From Pomphorhynchus laevis (lineage: Eukaryota > Acanthocephala > Palaeacanthocephala > Echinorhynchida > Pomphorhynchidae), in the NCBI GenBank assembly GCA_012934845.2, contig WNNJ02002840.1, positions 1-64,000 of the forward strand: a DNA stretch of 64,000 nucleotides. The letters run 5' to 3'. Both the position numbers and the translations under genes were made by a program. The notes under the pieces were generated by a model. The model did not search any database. It worked only from the letters and a program-made list of their open reading frames with translations, and was not told where the DNA came from. Below, piece by piece: positions 1 through 15,100 of the stretch (within the stretch, counting starts at the first letter, position 1; each line of letters begins with the position of its first letter).

Positions 1-200
1 TATATAATAATTATATATAATATATAATTTTTATATATAAAAATTATATATATGATTTTTATATATAAATATATATATTTATATATATTTATATTTAAAT
101 ATATATAATAAATATATATAATAATTGTTATATATTATATAATATATAATTGTATAATTATATATTATATAATATATAATATAATTGTTATATATAATCA
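1..200. repeat. AT low-complexity tract
   Basis: Almost pure TA/AT microsatellite-like sequence. It is downstream of the minus-strand condensin gene. I see no gene in 1-578; the small plus-strand open frame at 205-387 has no recognisable content. Confidence 0.8.
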
Positions 201-578
201 CGTTATGGTGATTAAAGTGTTAAACAAATGGTATTTTATTATGTTATTTTTTAAATGCTATTTGGTATTTTGTTTCATTGAAAACACAAATCTAATATAC
301 ATCATTTTTAATATACATCATTTTTTGGTAAATCCTAATTTACAGAAGGCTAATTTATGCGGAAATTTAAAACCTTTTAAGTCTTAGATTAAATAAATAT
401 ATTTTTTAAATTTTAATTCTATCTCATTGCGATATTGGATTTATATTGTGATTTTTCGTTTGTTGTCCATTGTTGAATTTCGTATTATTTTGTTATATTT
501 CGTACTGCGTCAAGTAAAAAACAAAATGTCGATTACTACTTAATTTCTACAAAATAAAATGTTAATATTTGATATTCT

Positions 579-3500
579 TTATAAAAATATAAAATTTAAA
601 GAGCAAATTAATTGAAATAAAATAATTTCTATTGTTAGCAGCGTTTTCAGTAACATTTTATATATTGCCAATATTAAAACTATTAATTTTAATGGTTTAA
701 TTAATAATCGCACTGCGCTTGTTAAACTAGTGTTGTGTATGGACTCTCTAATTGTAAAAATATTAAAATTATTGGCTAAGACATACTCGCTAAGCCGGAA
801 TCGATGACAAAGGCGATCGACAAGGTTTTCCCGTTGTTTATCTTTGGTTATGAATTTAATGAGATATGACATAATCGACTTAACACCTTCATGATCGATG
901 CCTTGCTCTGTATCAGACAAGCGACTCAATACATCTGCAAATACGTTGTAGATCGCTGAGCCACCACTACGACGAGCCAGCTCTTCGAAAAAATATCTAG
1001 ACAAATTACGTATTCGTTTATTGATGTCGATAACACAAACTGCGACTTCGCTGATTTGGCCACGTACCTATAATTAATATATAAAATCAACTGCGGAGCT
1101 GTTTTTGTAGCTTTACCTTTATCATTTCACGAAGTACAAGTCTGGCAATTACTCTCAAAGCGCTCACGCGTACAATCTCAGATGTACTTCTGAGGAGTTT
1201 ATATATTTTATTATTCCATGGCTCCATTACGTTAGGGTATCTTTTGTTTAATAAAAAGAAAATTAGAATCCGAACAATATTATACAACAACCTACCTTAC
1301 AACAAGATCGCCTAAGATCATTATCATACTCGCCTTACACTCGCTACTCATAACACCGTTGACGTCGTCTATAGATTGGAAAATGAATTCCAGATGCGCT
1401 TCAAGTTTAACAACTGAGATCATGACGATACGAATTAGAGCCAAATGTGCTGCGCATTGCAATTGAGAATTATCAAAACTATCCTTTCTTTCATCGATTA
1501 TCTATCAAAACAACGAGTTCATTAAAAGCTAATCAAAAAAAACTTTACTAACCTGTTTGACTAATATCAAACCATATGTTAATAATGTGTCAGACGCAAA
1601 TATCTCCGTATCGAGAATATTACGAGCAACCATTTTTAAATCGTCTGCATCATCTCCAAATTGCTCAAAACTATCCCCTCCTTGTGGATTGCTCTATAGA
1701 AAAGTTTTCTTTCAAATATAAAATAATTTTGTATTGATTATAATAAATTACAGACGATGTATCAGAATAGGGATTAGAGATCATCAGGAGCAACTGCTAT
1801 GTTATTAGGTTTATGCCCCTATCCCTCGATTTAACATACCATCGGAGCGAAATACATGCCTAATGACGTATGTCCTCTGATGTAATTTGGTTATCTTATT
1901 ATAACTCAGTGTGTTATTTAATATCCATAAAAGAAGTTTAATTTTTGTTAAAAACTGAAATTTAAAATAAAAGTCATTTTAAAATAATAAGGATTAGATG
2001 TCATCAGGAGGAACTGCTATGTAATCAGGAGTCGGCCTCTATTAGAGGCCGAAATTTATATATCAAGATGAAATTTAAAGTTAAAATATTTCAATTTTAA
2101 ATTATTCCTAGTCCTCGACCTAACATTTCAGCGGGGCCAAATACATACTAATGACGTATTTCCACTTATAAAATTTGATTATCTAACTTAATTTCTCATT
2201 CTACTACCCATAAGTAGATTTTCTCATTCTACTAATCATAATATTTTTGTGATTTATACTGATTTATAATATGTTTCTTGTAAATTTAAATATGTCATCT
2301 TTACGATGTAAATTAAAATTATTTTTAACTGATGTGAATTTAATTTAAATTATTTAAATGATTTTGAAGAAAACCAATATCATTATACATTATAACAATT
2401 CTAGAGTTGTTATATGAATACTAGAGTTTATATATATCGGATATAAAGTAAAATAAATATATCTATATATAGATATATGGGACTATCTCCTCTGATGAAA
2501 TGTGATTATCTAGTATTATATTCTGATACAAAGTATATTATTTATCCATCCATAGACATTTTCCGCTTATGATTTTAAATTTATTTTTAATATTATTGTG
2601 TTGATTTATATATTTTACTATTTCCTGTTTGATGGTATTTTTTATAGTAACCAAGTTTGAAATATGCATCTATTAAAATTAAATTAAATTATTTAAATGA
2701 CTTTGATGAAAACCAATATCGTTACAAATTGTTGTAATTCTTAAAATTTCATTATTTAATGTATTATATTTTATATTATATGGTATGCATGAATGCTCAT
2801 GAAAAATATGTTTCTTGTAAATTTAAATATGTCATCTTTACGATATAAATTAAAGGTAGCTTTATCATTAATAATGATTTGTTAAGAATAAGGCTTTCTG
2901 GATAAATGTGTTCACTAATTGAATAAAAGTATTAGAATTAAATACACATATATCATCAATGTATCGAAACATATATTTCATATATTTATATTGTTTAGAT
3001 TTAGTTTTTACACAGTTATGAACAAATTCATATTCCATAAAGCTTAAAAATAAGTCAGCTATAATTGGGCTATTATTACCTCTAATTTGTAACATCTTTT
3101 ATAAATATTTATTCTTTAATTATTGTGTTGATTTATATATTTTACTATTTTCTGCTTGATGTTATTTTTATAGTAACCTAGTTTAAAATATGTATCTATT
3201 AAATTATTTAAATGATTTTTAAGAAAGCCAATATCATTACATATCATTACATATTGTTGCAATTCTTAAAATTTCTTATTTAATGTATTATATTTTATAT
3301 TATATGGTATGGTAATTATATTATATTTATTAAATTATTTAGGAACAAATTTATTATTTAAGTTATTTATGAACAAATTCATATTCACATCAATTCATAT
3401 TAATAAGAATATAATGTTCATATCTATAAAATAAATTATTGTTTGGGATGCATGAATGCTAGTGTGCATGAATACTCATGCACGAATGCTCAGGTAAATA

Positions 3501-6146
3501 TATGTTCAAATAAGTAAGTCTTTAATAGCTTGTTAGCTTATGTAAGTCTTTTAATAACTTATTAAATCATCAGAACCTTTAACTGAGTTTACGTATTTTG
3601 TGATATAAAATAATATAAAATATTATATAAATATTATATCTAAATATTAAGATCTAAATATTTTATTATATTAATATCTAAATATAAAGCTTTAATATAA
3701 TCAAAATTTATAAGATAAAAAAATCAACTTTTTTATTTATTATATAAATAATAATATTACTATTTAATATATAATTATTGTATAAATTTAAAAATTATGT
3801 TTTTTTATTTTAAGATTTTATTTATTTCTATTTTATAGGGTAAGAATTTTTTAAAATTCAATTTTTATGATTTCATTCATATATTGAATGTGATGCATCA
3901 GAATTAAGATTATAGGTCATCCGGATTATGGGTCATCAGGATTAAAGTTTATTCGATTTAGAGATCATCTGGATTAGATACCATCTGGATTAGAGATCAT
4001 CTAGAATAGAGGAATAGATATTGTCTGGATTAGAGGTCATCTGGAAAGAGTTTTATATTATCTGGATTTGATGTCATCTGGAATAGAGGCTATCTGGATT
4101 AAGATCAGAATTAAAATTAGATATCAACAATATTGATTATTCAAGTTAGAAGTATGCAACAAAATATATTCGATAAAGTCTATGACTAAAAATAACATAC
4201 AAGCAATAAAACACCCACATCGCTTGAATAAATTAAGGCTTAGATTTATCCTATAACAATGAAATTGCGACTTCGCTGGTTTGGATAATAAAACAAACCA
4301 CTAATATTTGATATAAGCACATTATGAAACAAAATATTTTGGTTTACGTTTTAAATAAATATTTGAAATTTAGATTATACCGTAAACAGAGAATTGGCGA
4401 TGTCTTCTTTATTAATTTCAGGCACACCACGATTTTGTTGTTTAAGATTATTCACATATCGTCCTTCTGTAAAATGTAAGACGGATATTGCAACCATCCC
4501 AAAGAATGAACAAATTTTGATAAGCTGGTGAATCGGAATCATTCTAATTTCGCTGGCGCTGCATTCATCTGTATTTGAGTCTTAAAATAAAGGTAAAAAT
4601 GTGTAAATGCGCAAATTATACTTCTACTCTGGCTAGAAATATAGAAATAAACGACGATTAAAATTGGCAATAGCAAGCCGCTATCGATGACGTTACTACG
4701 TAAGTAGTAACAATGTAAGATCGAACGAAAATGTAAAATCGAACGAAATAAATTATTGTAAAAGTACGATAATTATGAAATTATACATTAATTTATAAAT
4801 TACATAATCTAGTAATTTTCGGATAATTATCCGATAATTACGTTATTTATTAATCCATTTAAATGATGAAATTATTAATTTTTAATTACGTTAATTTGAA
4901 AATTAACGTATGCGTTCGCACTACCTAATGAATTAACTTACATTAACTTACACGTATATTTTAAAAGCAATATTTTTTAAGTGCAATTTAATAATCTTAA
5001 AATAATTTTTAAAAAGTAAATGTGATCTGTAAAAAGGATAGCCAGTTTCGCTATCTTCGTTAATGTTCTATACATTGTACATATTTTGGAAAATAAGAGG
5101 TCGTTTAGATTATAGATAATCTGATTTAGAGGTTATCTGGATTAGAAATCGTCTGGTTTGGAGGTCATCTAGATTATAGATAATCTGGATGAGAGGTCAT
5201 CTGGATTAGAGATCATCTGGTCGTCTTCAATAAGTCAATTTTATATATTTTGTTTTTGTAATTCTTTATAAAAGAATTATAAAAATGAAAATTATAATTA
5301 TAATTATAAAATTAATTAAAATTATAAAATTATTAAAATGTTATTAAGATAACATTTTAATTATTAAATGTCAATCAACATTTTAAATTATTCGTGGATA
5401 TTTGTTTCCTTGGCTTACCATTTGTTCGGTCAAATATCAATACCTGTTGTTGAAACATTTTATCTCGTAACTTTCTTAGATACCTCTATAATTCAGAATT
5501 TCTTTTGATACTAAATCGATTTTTCTGTTAAACAGTAAAAATTTACTCAATTTAAAGATAATTAAGATGGCAGGATTAAAAAAACATCAAAGTGCTTATA
5601 TTTATACCCAAACACAAATAATTTTATTTGTGTACAAATGAAAATTCACATATTTTTGTAATAAATAAACGTTTTCTTAGTTTAGCTATAGTTTTTGCTA
5701 AACATTATAAATCTTAAAGGGTTTCATACCGTGAAGTTTGCTACACAGATTTTTTATGAGTATTTCAATAAGGTAAACTGGGTCTTGAGCTAATCCACAG
5801 ATAGCGCTTAAGAATTGTGAAGCCAAAATACACCATTGGTTTACCGGTGAGGTTTCGAAAGCTAATTTAATAGATTAGATTAGTCCAAAAAGTTTTATAC
5901 GTACATTTCGCAAGAATCTGTAACCCAGCAGTAAAAATAATGTTATCGGATGGCAGTATATCTGGAATAGGATTCCGCTACAAGAAAACACAACATTAAC
6001 CTTTTCAATGAATGTAATTTACATTTGAAAATCCGATGTTTGTTATCAGACGATAAGTTTCAGCTATAACGACGTATTTATCATTATTAACAATACCGTA
6101 ATTGACAATATCTTCAATATTCGATTTTATCCATACAGTTCGTCGC
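579..6146 (-). CDS. NCAPD2: NCAPD2 exons 14-22 (C-terminal Cnd1 domain)
   Basis: Exons 14-16 (6146-5730) give WRRTVWIKSNIEDIVNYGI, NIIFTAGLQILAK and LASQFLSAICGLAQDPVYL, separated by 45- and 43-nt introns. Exon 17 (4580-4381) gives IHQLIKICSFFGMVAISVLH. Exons 18-21 (1693-787) give LKMVARNILDTEIF, then QLQCAAHLALIRIVMIS, then RYPNVMEPWNNKIYKLL, then VRGQISEVAVCVIDINKRIR and RYFFEELARRSGGSAIYNVF, ending TKDKQRENLVDRLCHRF. This is the most conserved part of CAP-D2 and settles the family. The possible last exon (747 to 579) begins with a plausible SIHNT block but turns into hydrophobic low-complexity sequence, so the true C-terminus is unresolved; another candidate acceptor with a basic tail lies near 515. 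Confidence 0.88.
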
Positions 6147-9100
6147 CTAAAAGCATTATTTACTTTTAATGGTTATAGAATACAATGAGCGACTCGTGTT
6201 TATATTTTTAAAAATCACGTGTTAATACTTTTAAAATATAATGTTCGACGCATTGTTCTGATTATTTCACTTTATAATAAGTAATATTTCACTTTATTTA
6301 ATAATTATTAAATAATTCATTATTTAATACTTTGGAAAATATAATTGCCATCGAATTCTAGTTTACATTCATCATTTGATAAAATGATGAATGTAAAATG
6401 TGAAGGAAATTATATTTACATGTAATACGATGATTAAATATAACAATAAAATAAAAACTTATTAACGATCGCAACTCACAAGTAGTGTTCGTATCGTATT
6501 TTGCTAATTCTAAAAATCTATTATCTTTGTTTTTATTGCAAATTTTAAATTACAGATTTCATAAAATAAAAGTTATTATTTTGCGCAGTATTTTTCAATG
6601 AAACGATCAGCAAAATAATATTTTCAATCAAAACTAAAACGTAACTGCAACAAAAACAAAATCTATCGTTAAACAAAAACTAGGAAGTTAATAAAAACGT
6701 AACTGCCTTATAATCGATTTTATTAAATGTAAAATTTGATGCTCAAATGCAAAATTTGATACTACGATTTAGTGGTAAGTAAAAACTAAAATAATCTGTT
6801 TAAAATTTAATTTCAATGGCTTATATAAATTATCTTTTTTTATGTTAATATATTTACAAAATATTTATTTTCATAACATATTTATTTTATTTCATAAATA
6901 AAATCTATTATTTTGCACAATTAGATCAGATAACTTAGCATATGTATTATATACTATTAGCAAAATAGATATTTTGATGATATTGCTTCCTAAATTTGAT
7001 TTTTGAGCTCTAAGGCTGTTCATTTTCCAAAATACAAACAAATTATTAATGCCTCGGACTTATAAGCTACGAAATTTACAAATAAAAAATAGGCACGACT
7101 TTTAAATTACATTTATATGGTCGCTTTTGCTTAAAGACTACAGAATAGCTTTGAGGTATTAATAAAATCAATAAGGAATTAATTTACTTTTTATATATAA
7201 AAAGTATATAGTTTATAGTTACAGTTTATTCCTATAAACTATGGAAATTAAAAAAGCTATAAAACATTATATAAATTACAAAAACAGACGTGTAGTTAAA
7301 CTCGTAGTCTATCCAATTGTTGAGATAAATCTGTAGTTAAAAATCTTAACAAATTAAAATAAAAATTAATAATTTATTATTTATAATTAAACTACGGATG
7401 AAATTTATTATTCATGAAAAAATGATAATATTAATATTATAATAAATAATACAAAAATATTACAAAATTTTAAAAATACTTAATTAAAAATAATTACCAA
7501 TTAAGAAGGTGCAACAAAATAAGCGCGTTCTGTTTAAGTTTGGGTGATGCGTCAGCTTGTTTTACAATTGCAAGTAATTTCTTATTCAGTCCATCTCCAA
7601 TAAGCTTTCTTTCGATAAGTTCATTGAATATAACTTCGACAGACAGCAGACCACTTCGATTAATCGACTCTAGCGAAGATAACAGACGATCAACTGATGC
7701 ATCACTATTTCTAGAAATTAAAACAAACGTGGTTTTAAATACATGATAATGAATGTATTGAAAAACGATCCAAATCGCTTGTGAATAGAGATATTCAATT
7801 GCTACAATTGGTGCAATATTGGTACAGTTGTTGTTCTGTGTTTTTTTTGACAAGTAGCATGACACTTTACATTGGGAAATGAGTATATGTCATACTTCAC
7901 ATTTTTTTACTACAACAATTTGGCAATTGAATCACTAAATGAACCACTTTTTGCGTTAATACGTAATGCTTTACATCTTTACTTTACAATTTTTCACATT
8001 TTTTACTACAACAATTAATTGAACCACTTAATACATAATGCTTTTGATTTTTTTGAAAAGTGCGAAAATAAAATTTGACATTTGAAAACTCATTGCGTTG
8101 CCTTTAGTACAATATTTTATCAATTATAAAGAGCAATAAAAATTAAAATTTATACAAATGATACGCTATGCACTGAGCATTTATTAAGGTATAGATTTGA
8201 AAATAGAATCTAATTAAAGTTTAAAAAACAATTTACTGTCTGTTTAAAGAAGCCATATTTTGAAGCCATATTTCTATATGGCTTCAAAATAAACAAATAA
8301 ACTTACAATGTATTAGAATCAAGATGCAAGGTAACAAATGTGTTAATCAGAGAATCCCGAACACTGCGCTCAGGATGCCATACTAGGTGCAAACAGTCAT
8401 CAACAGCTTTGCGTGCGCTATCTACGGAAAGATCTCTAGCGCATTTTACCAGAAAATCCAATGCAGCTATAATATCACTTTGTAGCTTTGATCGAAGCAT
8501 TATGGCTGCATACGGAATCACCGATAGAAAAGTGTTCACAAACTCGAAAGTATCCTTAGATGTACAAATCCGATACAAAAATATTATCAAAACAAATTAT
8601 CTTGATTACCTTTACAAATGATAGAATGACAGGTCTACCTTGCTGAATATTATCGTCAACGCGGCCGACAGTATTGTCAATGTCAAAATTAACAGTTTGG
8701 TCTGATGTCGAAACTGAAATGCTAGCGGACTCTTCCGCTACTTTATCGTATAGGCCTTTCCACTTTTCTTTATTAAACTAAAAAGATAAATTAAAAAGGA
8801 AAAATAAATTAAAAACTGGGTCTTACATCTTTCGTAAAACGATTTGTACTTGCAAATGTAAAAATTAGTCCAAGCGAATGTTTGCGAACAAGTGACGAAG
8901 AATCCTTTAACAGCTTTACCGCACGCTTTAAAACCATAATCTGCTTGGTTATAGGAATAGCCTTTGCATCAGCAAGTCGTTTAATACATTGCAACATCTG
9001 ACTGCGTAAGAACAAATTTGAATCAGTCAATTGGTTCTATGAAATTATCATCTTTTTAGAAAAAAAAAAACAAAACAGTAAGTACAATACCACGATAGCG

Positions 9101-12100
9101 TCAAAAAATAATTCGCGCATCACATTTTCTTCATTACTAAGCTCAGATCGCTTAAGACATGTCTCCAAAAGAGTACACATAGCATTCAACACTGCCCCTC
9201 TGGCTTGATATGACTAAACAATACGAACCTTTTACCAAATAAAATTTTAAATTATATTTTTAATTATTAAATTAAATAATAATATTTAATATTATATTCA
9301 ATAATGTAATATTCAATAATATTTAATATTAAATTGATATAGATATAAAATATTTAGATCGAATCTAAATATTAACTAATCATATTTTTATGGAAAAAAT
9401 AGCCAGAATTTTAGAAATTTAAATTTACAAAATACCTAAAGAAATATAATAAATAAACAAATAATAAATTAATTTTTTTATTAATTTTAATTTATAATGT
9501 AAAAGGATAAATATCTAACAATACCGGGTATACATTGCAGCATATAAATTGAGGCCTAATTTATTTTATAACACACGAAGAAAAGCAGAAGTGAATTGTA
9601 AAACGACATCATTAAATTATTCAAATAATTTGAATAATTTCAAATCCTAACGATGAACCAATAGTTTGGGATTGTAAAAAATGTAACTAAAAAATGTGAT
9701 TTAAATGTCAAGTAATCAATAGCCTACAAACTAACAAACGAAGACATAATTTTGCATAATTTTAGTTATAATTCTAGTATAATTTCGGTTCGTTCGCTTA
9801 TCCATTTCTAACAAATACGCAACTATTCAACTGATATATACTTTATCAACTTTAATATTGTTCTTATAAGTTGTATGCTTTTCGTTTTTAATATTTATAA
9901 AGCATTGCATTATAAAGCATTTTGCCATTTTATTAAAGCAATAAAATGACAAAACTTTGACATTAATTATTTCATTGAATCTATTTCATAAAGATTGCAG
10001 AATATAAATTGAGGCCTTAGTTATTTTATAACACAAGAAGAAATACAGAAAAATAAATGGTAGAAACACGTAATTATATGAAATACTCTCTTATATGAAA
10101 TTAAATAATTATCTTTTGTTCAAATCAATTGTAATAACTAAATAATAAAATTAAAATATTTAATTTATAAATATTTAAAACGGATAAAATTCTTATATGA
10201 AATTAAATAATTATCCTTTGTACAAATCAATTATAATTTAAAAATAAAATCTTAATATAAAATATTTAAGAGTTGAAAGTTATCGCTATTTGAAATTTAA
10301 TTGTCGTTATTTCATTTGTAAAATTTACAGAATAAACTACATTAACAAAGACAGTTTAAATTAATTATTAAAGTGCAAATGCAAATTTAAAATTTAGGAA
10401 AACAACTTTCTTATTTAGATAAAAGTAAAAAACAACAAATCTAACCTCGACTGTAAGAAAATCAAGGACAAGATACATTGAATTAAGCAATTCGTTCGGC
10501 ATTGTATGTGCGATATCATTTATAAACGAAGCAAAATTTTTGTAGAAAGTTGTGCCGGCCTTTTTAGAATGCTCGAAGCGCAAATCAACTATTTTACTAA
10601 AACACGCATAACACATGTAATCAGCAAATAAGAACTGTGATGATATAATGATTTTTTTAAATACTGTGATTTTGTTATACATTATATTCGATAAAATAAT
10701 GTATTAATAATTAATTGGTTTAATAATTTATAAAATTATAAATTACAAACCTTCAGATTTGTCATTTTTGAACAGTAAAATAACATAAGAATAAACATAT
10801 GCGTTAAAAGGAAGATTGTGCGGATAAAGTGTCAGACATATAATATATGTTATCTTAATTATTAATAAATAAATTTATAAATCAATTAAAGACACAAAGC
10901 AACCAATCAATAAAAAACGATGACTATCGGTAGCTTGTATTGCACATCTAAAATTTGACCGACAAATAGTTATTTATATTTTGACTAAAAATTATTAAAC
11001 AACTGATTTGATAAATGTTTATAAGAATTGAAAAACACATGAGTTGAATTAGAGTGAAATGGAATAGTTGAATATTATAATATTATATTATGAATTATAA
11101 GCTATTACTATAATATAAGCATTCTTTTAAAGAGACATACTAAACAAATTAAATACTGATTAAAAAAATAAAAAATATAGAAAATATAAAAGCGAATAAA
11201 TAATAACGAATATATAATATACAACGATTAATATAACGATCGAATATATAACGATTATATATTATATATATTCGATCGATATATAACGATTATATAATAA
11301 CGTATTCATCGCCTTCTTAAAAGTTATGATTAAATACAAACATGTGCTTATTTGTAGAGACAAAATAAATTAATAGTAATTGAGCGTACATTTGAAATCG
11401 TTTTTTACATAGCATCTTCACTATTCGTTACATAAAATAGTGCCATGAGCTTTACAAATTGCAGAATATTAAATCGTCGATACTACCTCAACTTGAAAAA
11501 TACATAGTAATTAAACATTAGCACACAACTCATTTTGATAGCACACTTCTTGAATGTTTTTAATTTTGCCAAATTATTAAGAAATAAAATATTACAAAAA
11601 CATGCAAGATATTTATATGATATCTTCAATGAACAACTAAAAATTAAAAAAATATAAATTAAAAATTACATCTACATTATTTATTAGAAGTAATGATTTG
11701 AGTTATATAATATAGAATAATTGTATTAATATTATCTAAGAAAATAATTTTTACTAAATTAACAAAAAAAACAATTAATAAAAACATTAAGAATTTAAAA
11801 AACTTACTCAATAATCAGCTGCAGATATTCTGTATTAGAATGACTTATTACGCGAACGCATTCAGCCACTATTAATGGACAGCTATCTTCGTGTTTTAGT
11901 GTCTGTGCTAGACGAGTGCAAATTTCTAAAAAAAAATGAAATCAAACTTCAAAAAAACGGACCTGTACATATAAAAATGGACCTGTACAATACTGATATT
12001 TGGCACACAGCGTATCCATTGTAGACACGAAAAGTTTGTTGAAGGTGTTATTTTTCGTAAACGTACCCTTTTCAAATTCCTGAAGAAATGGCAATACTAA

Positions 12101-15100
12101 AACACTTTTATAAAAACGCATCATAAAATAGAACTGGAAACATTCGATTTACCTCAAAAATGATGTATCTACCGGTTCATCAATCCATAAAAGTTTAATA
12201 TTTTCACTAAGGATTGCATTAAGAGTAATTAATGCGTTTATTGTCATATCGGGATTTTTGTCTTTGGTGTGTGGTTTATCTTTTCTCTAGCAAAAAAAAA
12301 TTAATAGAGGATTTATACAGGATGAACTAAAACGAGTTTAAAATAAAAAAATTTAACTTTTGATGTAACTCAGCGATAAAACACATGCCATTTGACTATA
12401 TAAAAACATGTTGAATAATGTATATTCATCGTATAAATTAAATTTAGATGAAATTATTTTATTTTAAATCATTTTATTTTTATCTTATGTCACAGCAAAG
12501 ATTTACTTTTAATTGTATATAATAAATTCTAAAACTTTAGTTAAAAAAGTTATTAATCTTAATATCTAATCTTAAATAGTTAATAATGATTTATTATAAT
12601 TTTGATTTCTGAATGATTTACCCATTTTCTATGTATTTTATATATTTAACAGCTTAGTAGTATATGTGGACAAGTATCTAATTAATTTTGCAATAGATGT
12701 ACTAGCACAAATTATAAAAAGATTAATATTCTATACATCATCTATCTATCTATATATCTATACATCATCATGAATATTAAATTAGATTTATTTCAACTTC
12801 AATTTTTTAAGTGAAGAAACAACTTGAAGTTAAAATAAATACAATTTTATTGAATTGAATAGCCATATTCAGCAAATGATGATTGGATTTATTTCCAATA
12901 TTCGACAAAACAAATATGTTCTCTCTCTATACATCATGAATATTAAATTAGATTTATTTCAACTTCAATTTTTAAGTGAAGAAACAACTTGAAGTTAAAA
13001 TAAATACAATTTTATTGAATTGAATAGCCATATTCAGCAAATGATGATTGGATTTATTTCCAATATTCGACAAAACAAATATGTTCTCTCTCTATACATC
13101 ATGAATATTAAATTAGATTTATTTCAACTTCAATTTTTTCTTTTTAAAAAACTTTAAGTTAAAATAAATACAATTCTATTGAATTGAAAAGCCATATCCA
13201 GCAAATGATGATTGGATTTATTGCCGATATTCGACAAAACAATTTGTTCTCTGTCTATACATCATGAATATTAAATTAGATTTATTTCAACTTCAATTTT
13301 TTCTTTTTAAGAAACTTAAAGTTAAAATAAATACAATTCTATTGAATTGAAAAGCCATATCCAGCAAATGATGATTGGATTTATTGCCGATATTCGACAA
13401 AACAATTTCTTCTCTCTCTATACATCATGAATATTAAATTAGATTTATTTCAACTTCAATTTTTAAGTGAAGAAACAACTTGAAGTTAAAATAAATACAA
13501 TTTTATTGAATTGAATAGCCATATTCAGCAAATGATGATTGGATTTATTTCCAATATTCGACAAAGCAAATATGTTCTCTCTCTATACATCATCATGGAT
13601 ATTAAATTGCATTTATTTCAACTTCAATTTTTTCTTTTTAAAAAACTTTAAGTTAAAATAAATACAATTCTATTGAATTGAAAAGCCATATCCAGCAAAT
13701 GATGATTGGATTTATTGCCGATATTCGACAAAACAATTTGTTCTCTGTCTATACATCATGAATATTAAATTAGATTTATTTCAACTTCAATTTTTTCTTT
13801 TTAAGAAACTTGAAGTTAAAATAAATACAATTTTATTGAATTGAATAGCCATATTCAGCAAATGATGATTGGATTTATTTCCAATATTCGACAAAACAAA
13901 TATGTTCTCTCTCTATACATCATGAATATTAAATTAGATTTATTTCAACTTCAATTTTTAAGTGAAGAAACAACTTGAAGTTAAAATAAATACAATTCTA
14001 TTGAATTGAAAAGCCATATCCAGCAAATGATGATTGGATTTATTGCCGATATTCGACAAAACAAATATGTTCTCTCTCTATACATCATGAATATTAAATT
14101 AGATTTATTTCAACTTCAATTTTTTCTTTTTAAGAAACTTGAAGTTAAAATAAATACAATTCTATTGAATTGAAAAGCCATATCCAGCAAATGATGATTG
14201 GATTTATTGCCGATATTCGACAAAACAATTTGTTCTCTGTCTATACATCATGAATATTAAATTAGATTTATTTCAACTTCAATTTTTTCTTTTTAAGAAA
14301 CTTGAAGTTAAAATAAATACAATTCTATTGAATTGAAAAGCCATATCCAGCAAATGATGATTGGATTTATTGCCGATATTCGACAAAACAATTTGTTCTC
14401 TGTCTATACATCATGAATATTAAATTAGATTTATTTCAACTTCAATTTTTTCTTTTTAAGAAACTTGAAGTTAAAATAAATACAATTTTATTGAATTGAA
14501 TAGCCATATTCAGCAAATGATGATTGGATTTATTGCCGATATTCGACAAAACAATTTGTTCTCTGTCTATACATCATGAATATTAAATTAGATTTATTTC
14601 AACTTCAATTTTTTCTTTTTAAGAAACTTGAAGTTAAAATAAATACAATTTTATTGAATTGAATAGCCATATTCAGCAAATGATGATTGGATTTATTGCC
14701 GATATTCGACAAAACAATTTCTTCTCTCTCTATACATCATGAATATTAAATTAGATTTATTTCAACTTCAATTTTTTCTTTTTAAGAAACTTGAAGTTAA
14801 AATAAATACAATTTTATTGAATTGAATAGCCATATTCAGCAAATGATGATTGGATTTATTGCCGATATTCGACAAAACAAATATGTTCTCTCTCTATACA
14901 TCATGAATATTAAATTAGATTTATTTCAACTTCAATTTTTTCTTTTTAAGAAACTTGAAGTTAAAATAAATACAATTTTATTGAATTGAATAGCCATATC
15001 CAGCAAATGATGATTGGATTTATTGCCGATATTCGACAAAACAATTTCTTCTCTCTCTATACATCATGAATATTAAATTAGATTTATTTCAACTTCAATT

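Larger units (their letters stand above)
1694..4380. other. NCAPD2 intron 17, repeat-rich
   Basis: Long AT-rich intron between exons 17 and 18. It holds isolated GATTAGA-ATCATC motifs (about 1765-1800 and 1990-2030), two copies of a dispersed repeat (about 2265-2345 and 2805-2860), a reverse-transcriptase-like fragment (2868-3095) and a 16-bp minisatellite (about 3900-4110). Confidence 0.7.

Noticed and set aside
205-387. Small plus-strand frame at the window start
   Set aside because: AT-rich, Phe/Asn/Ile-rich composition typical of chance translation.
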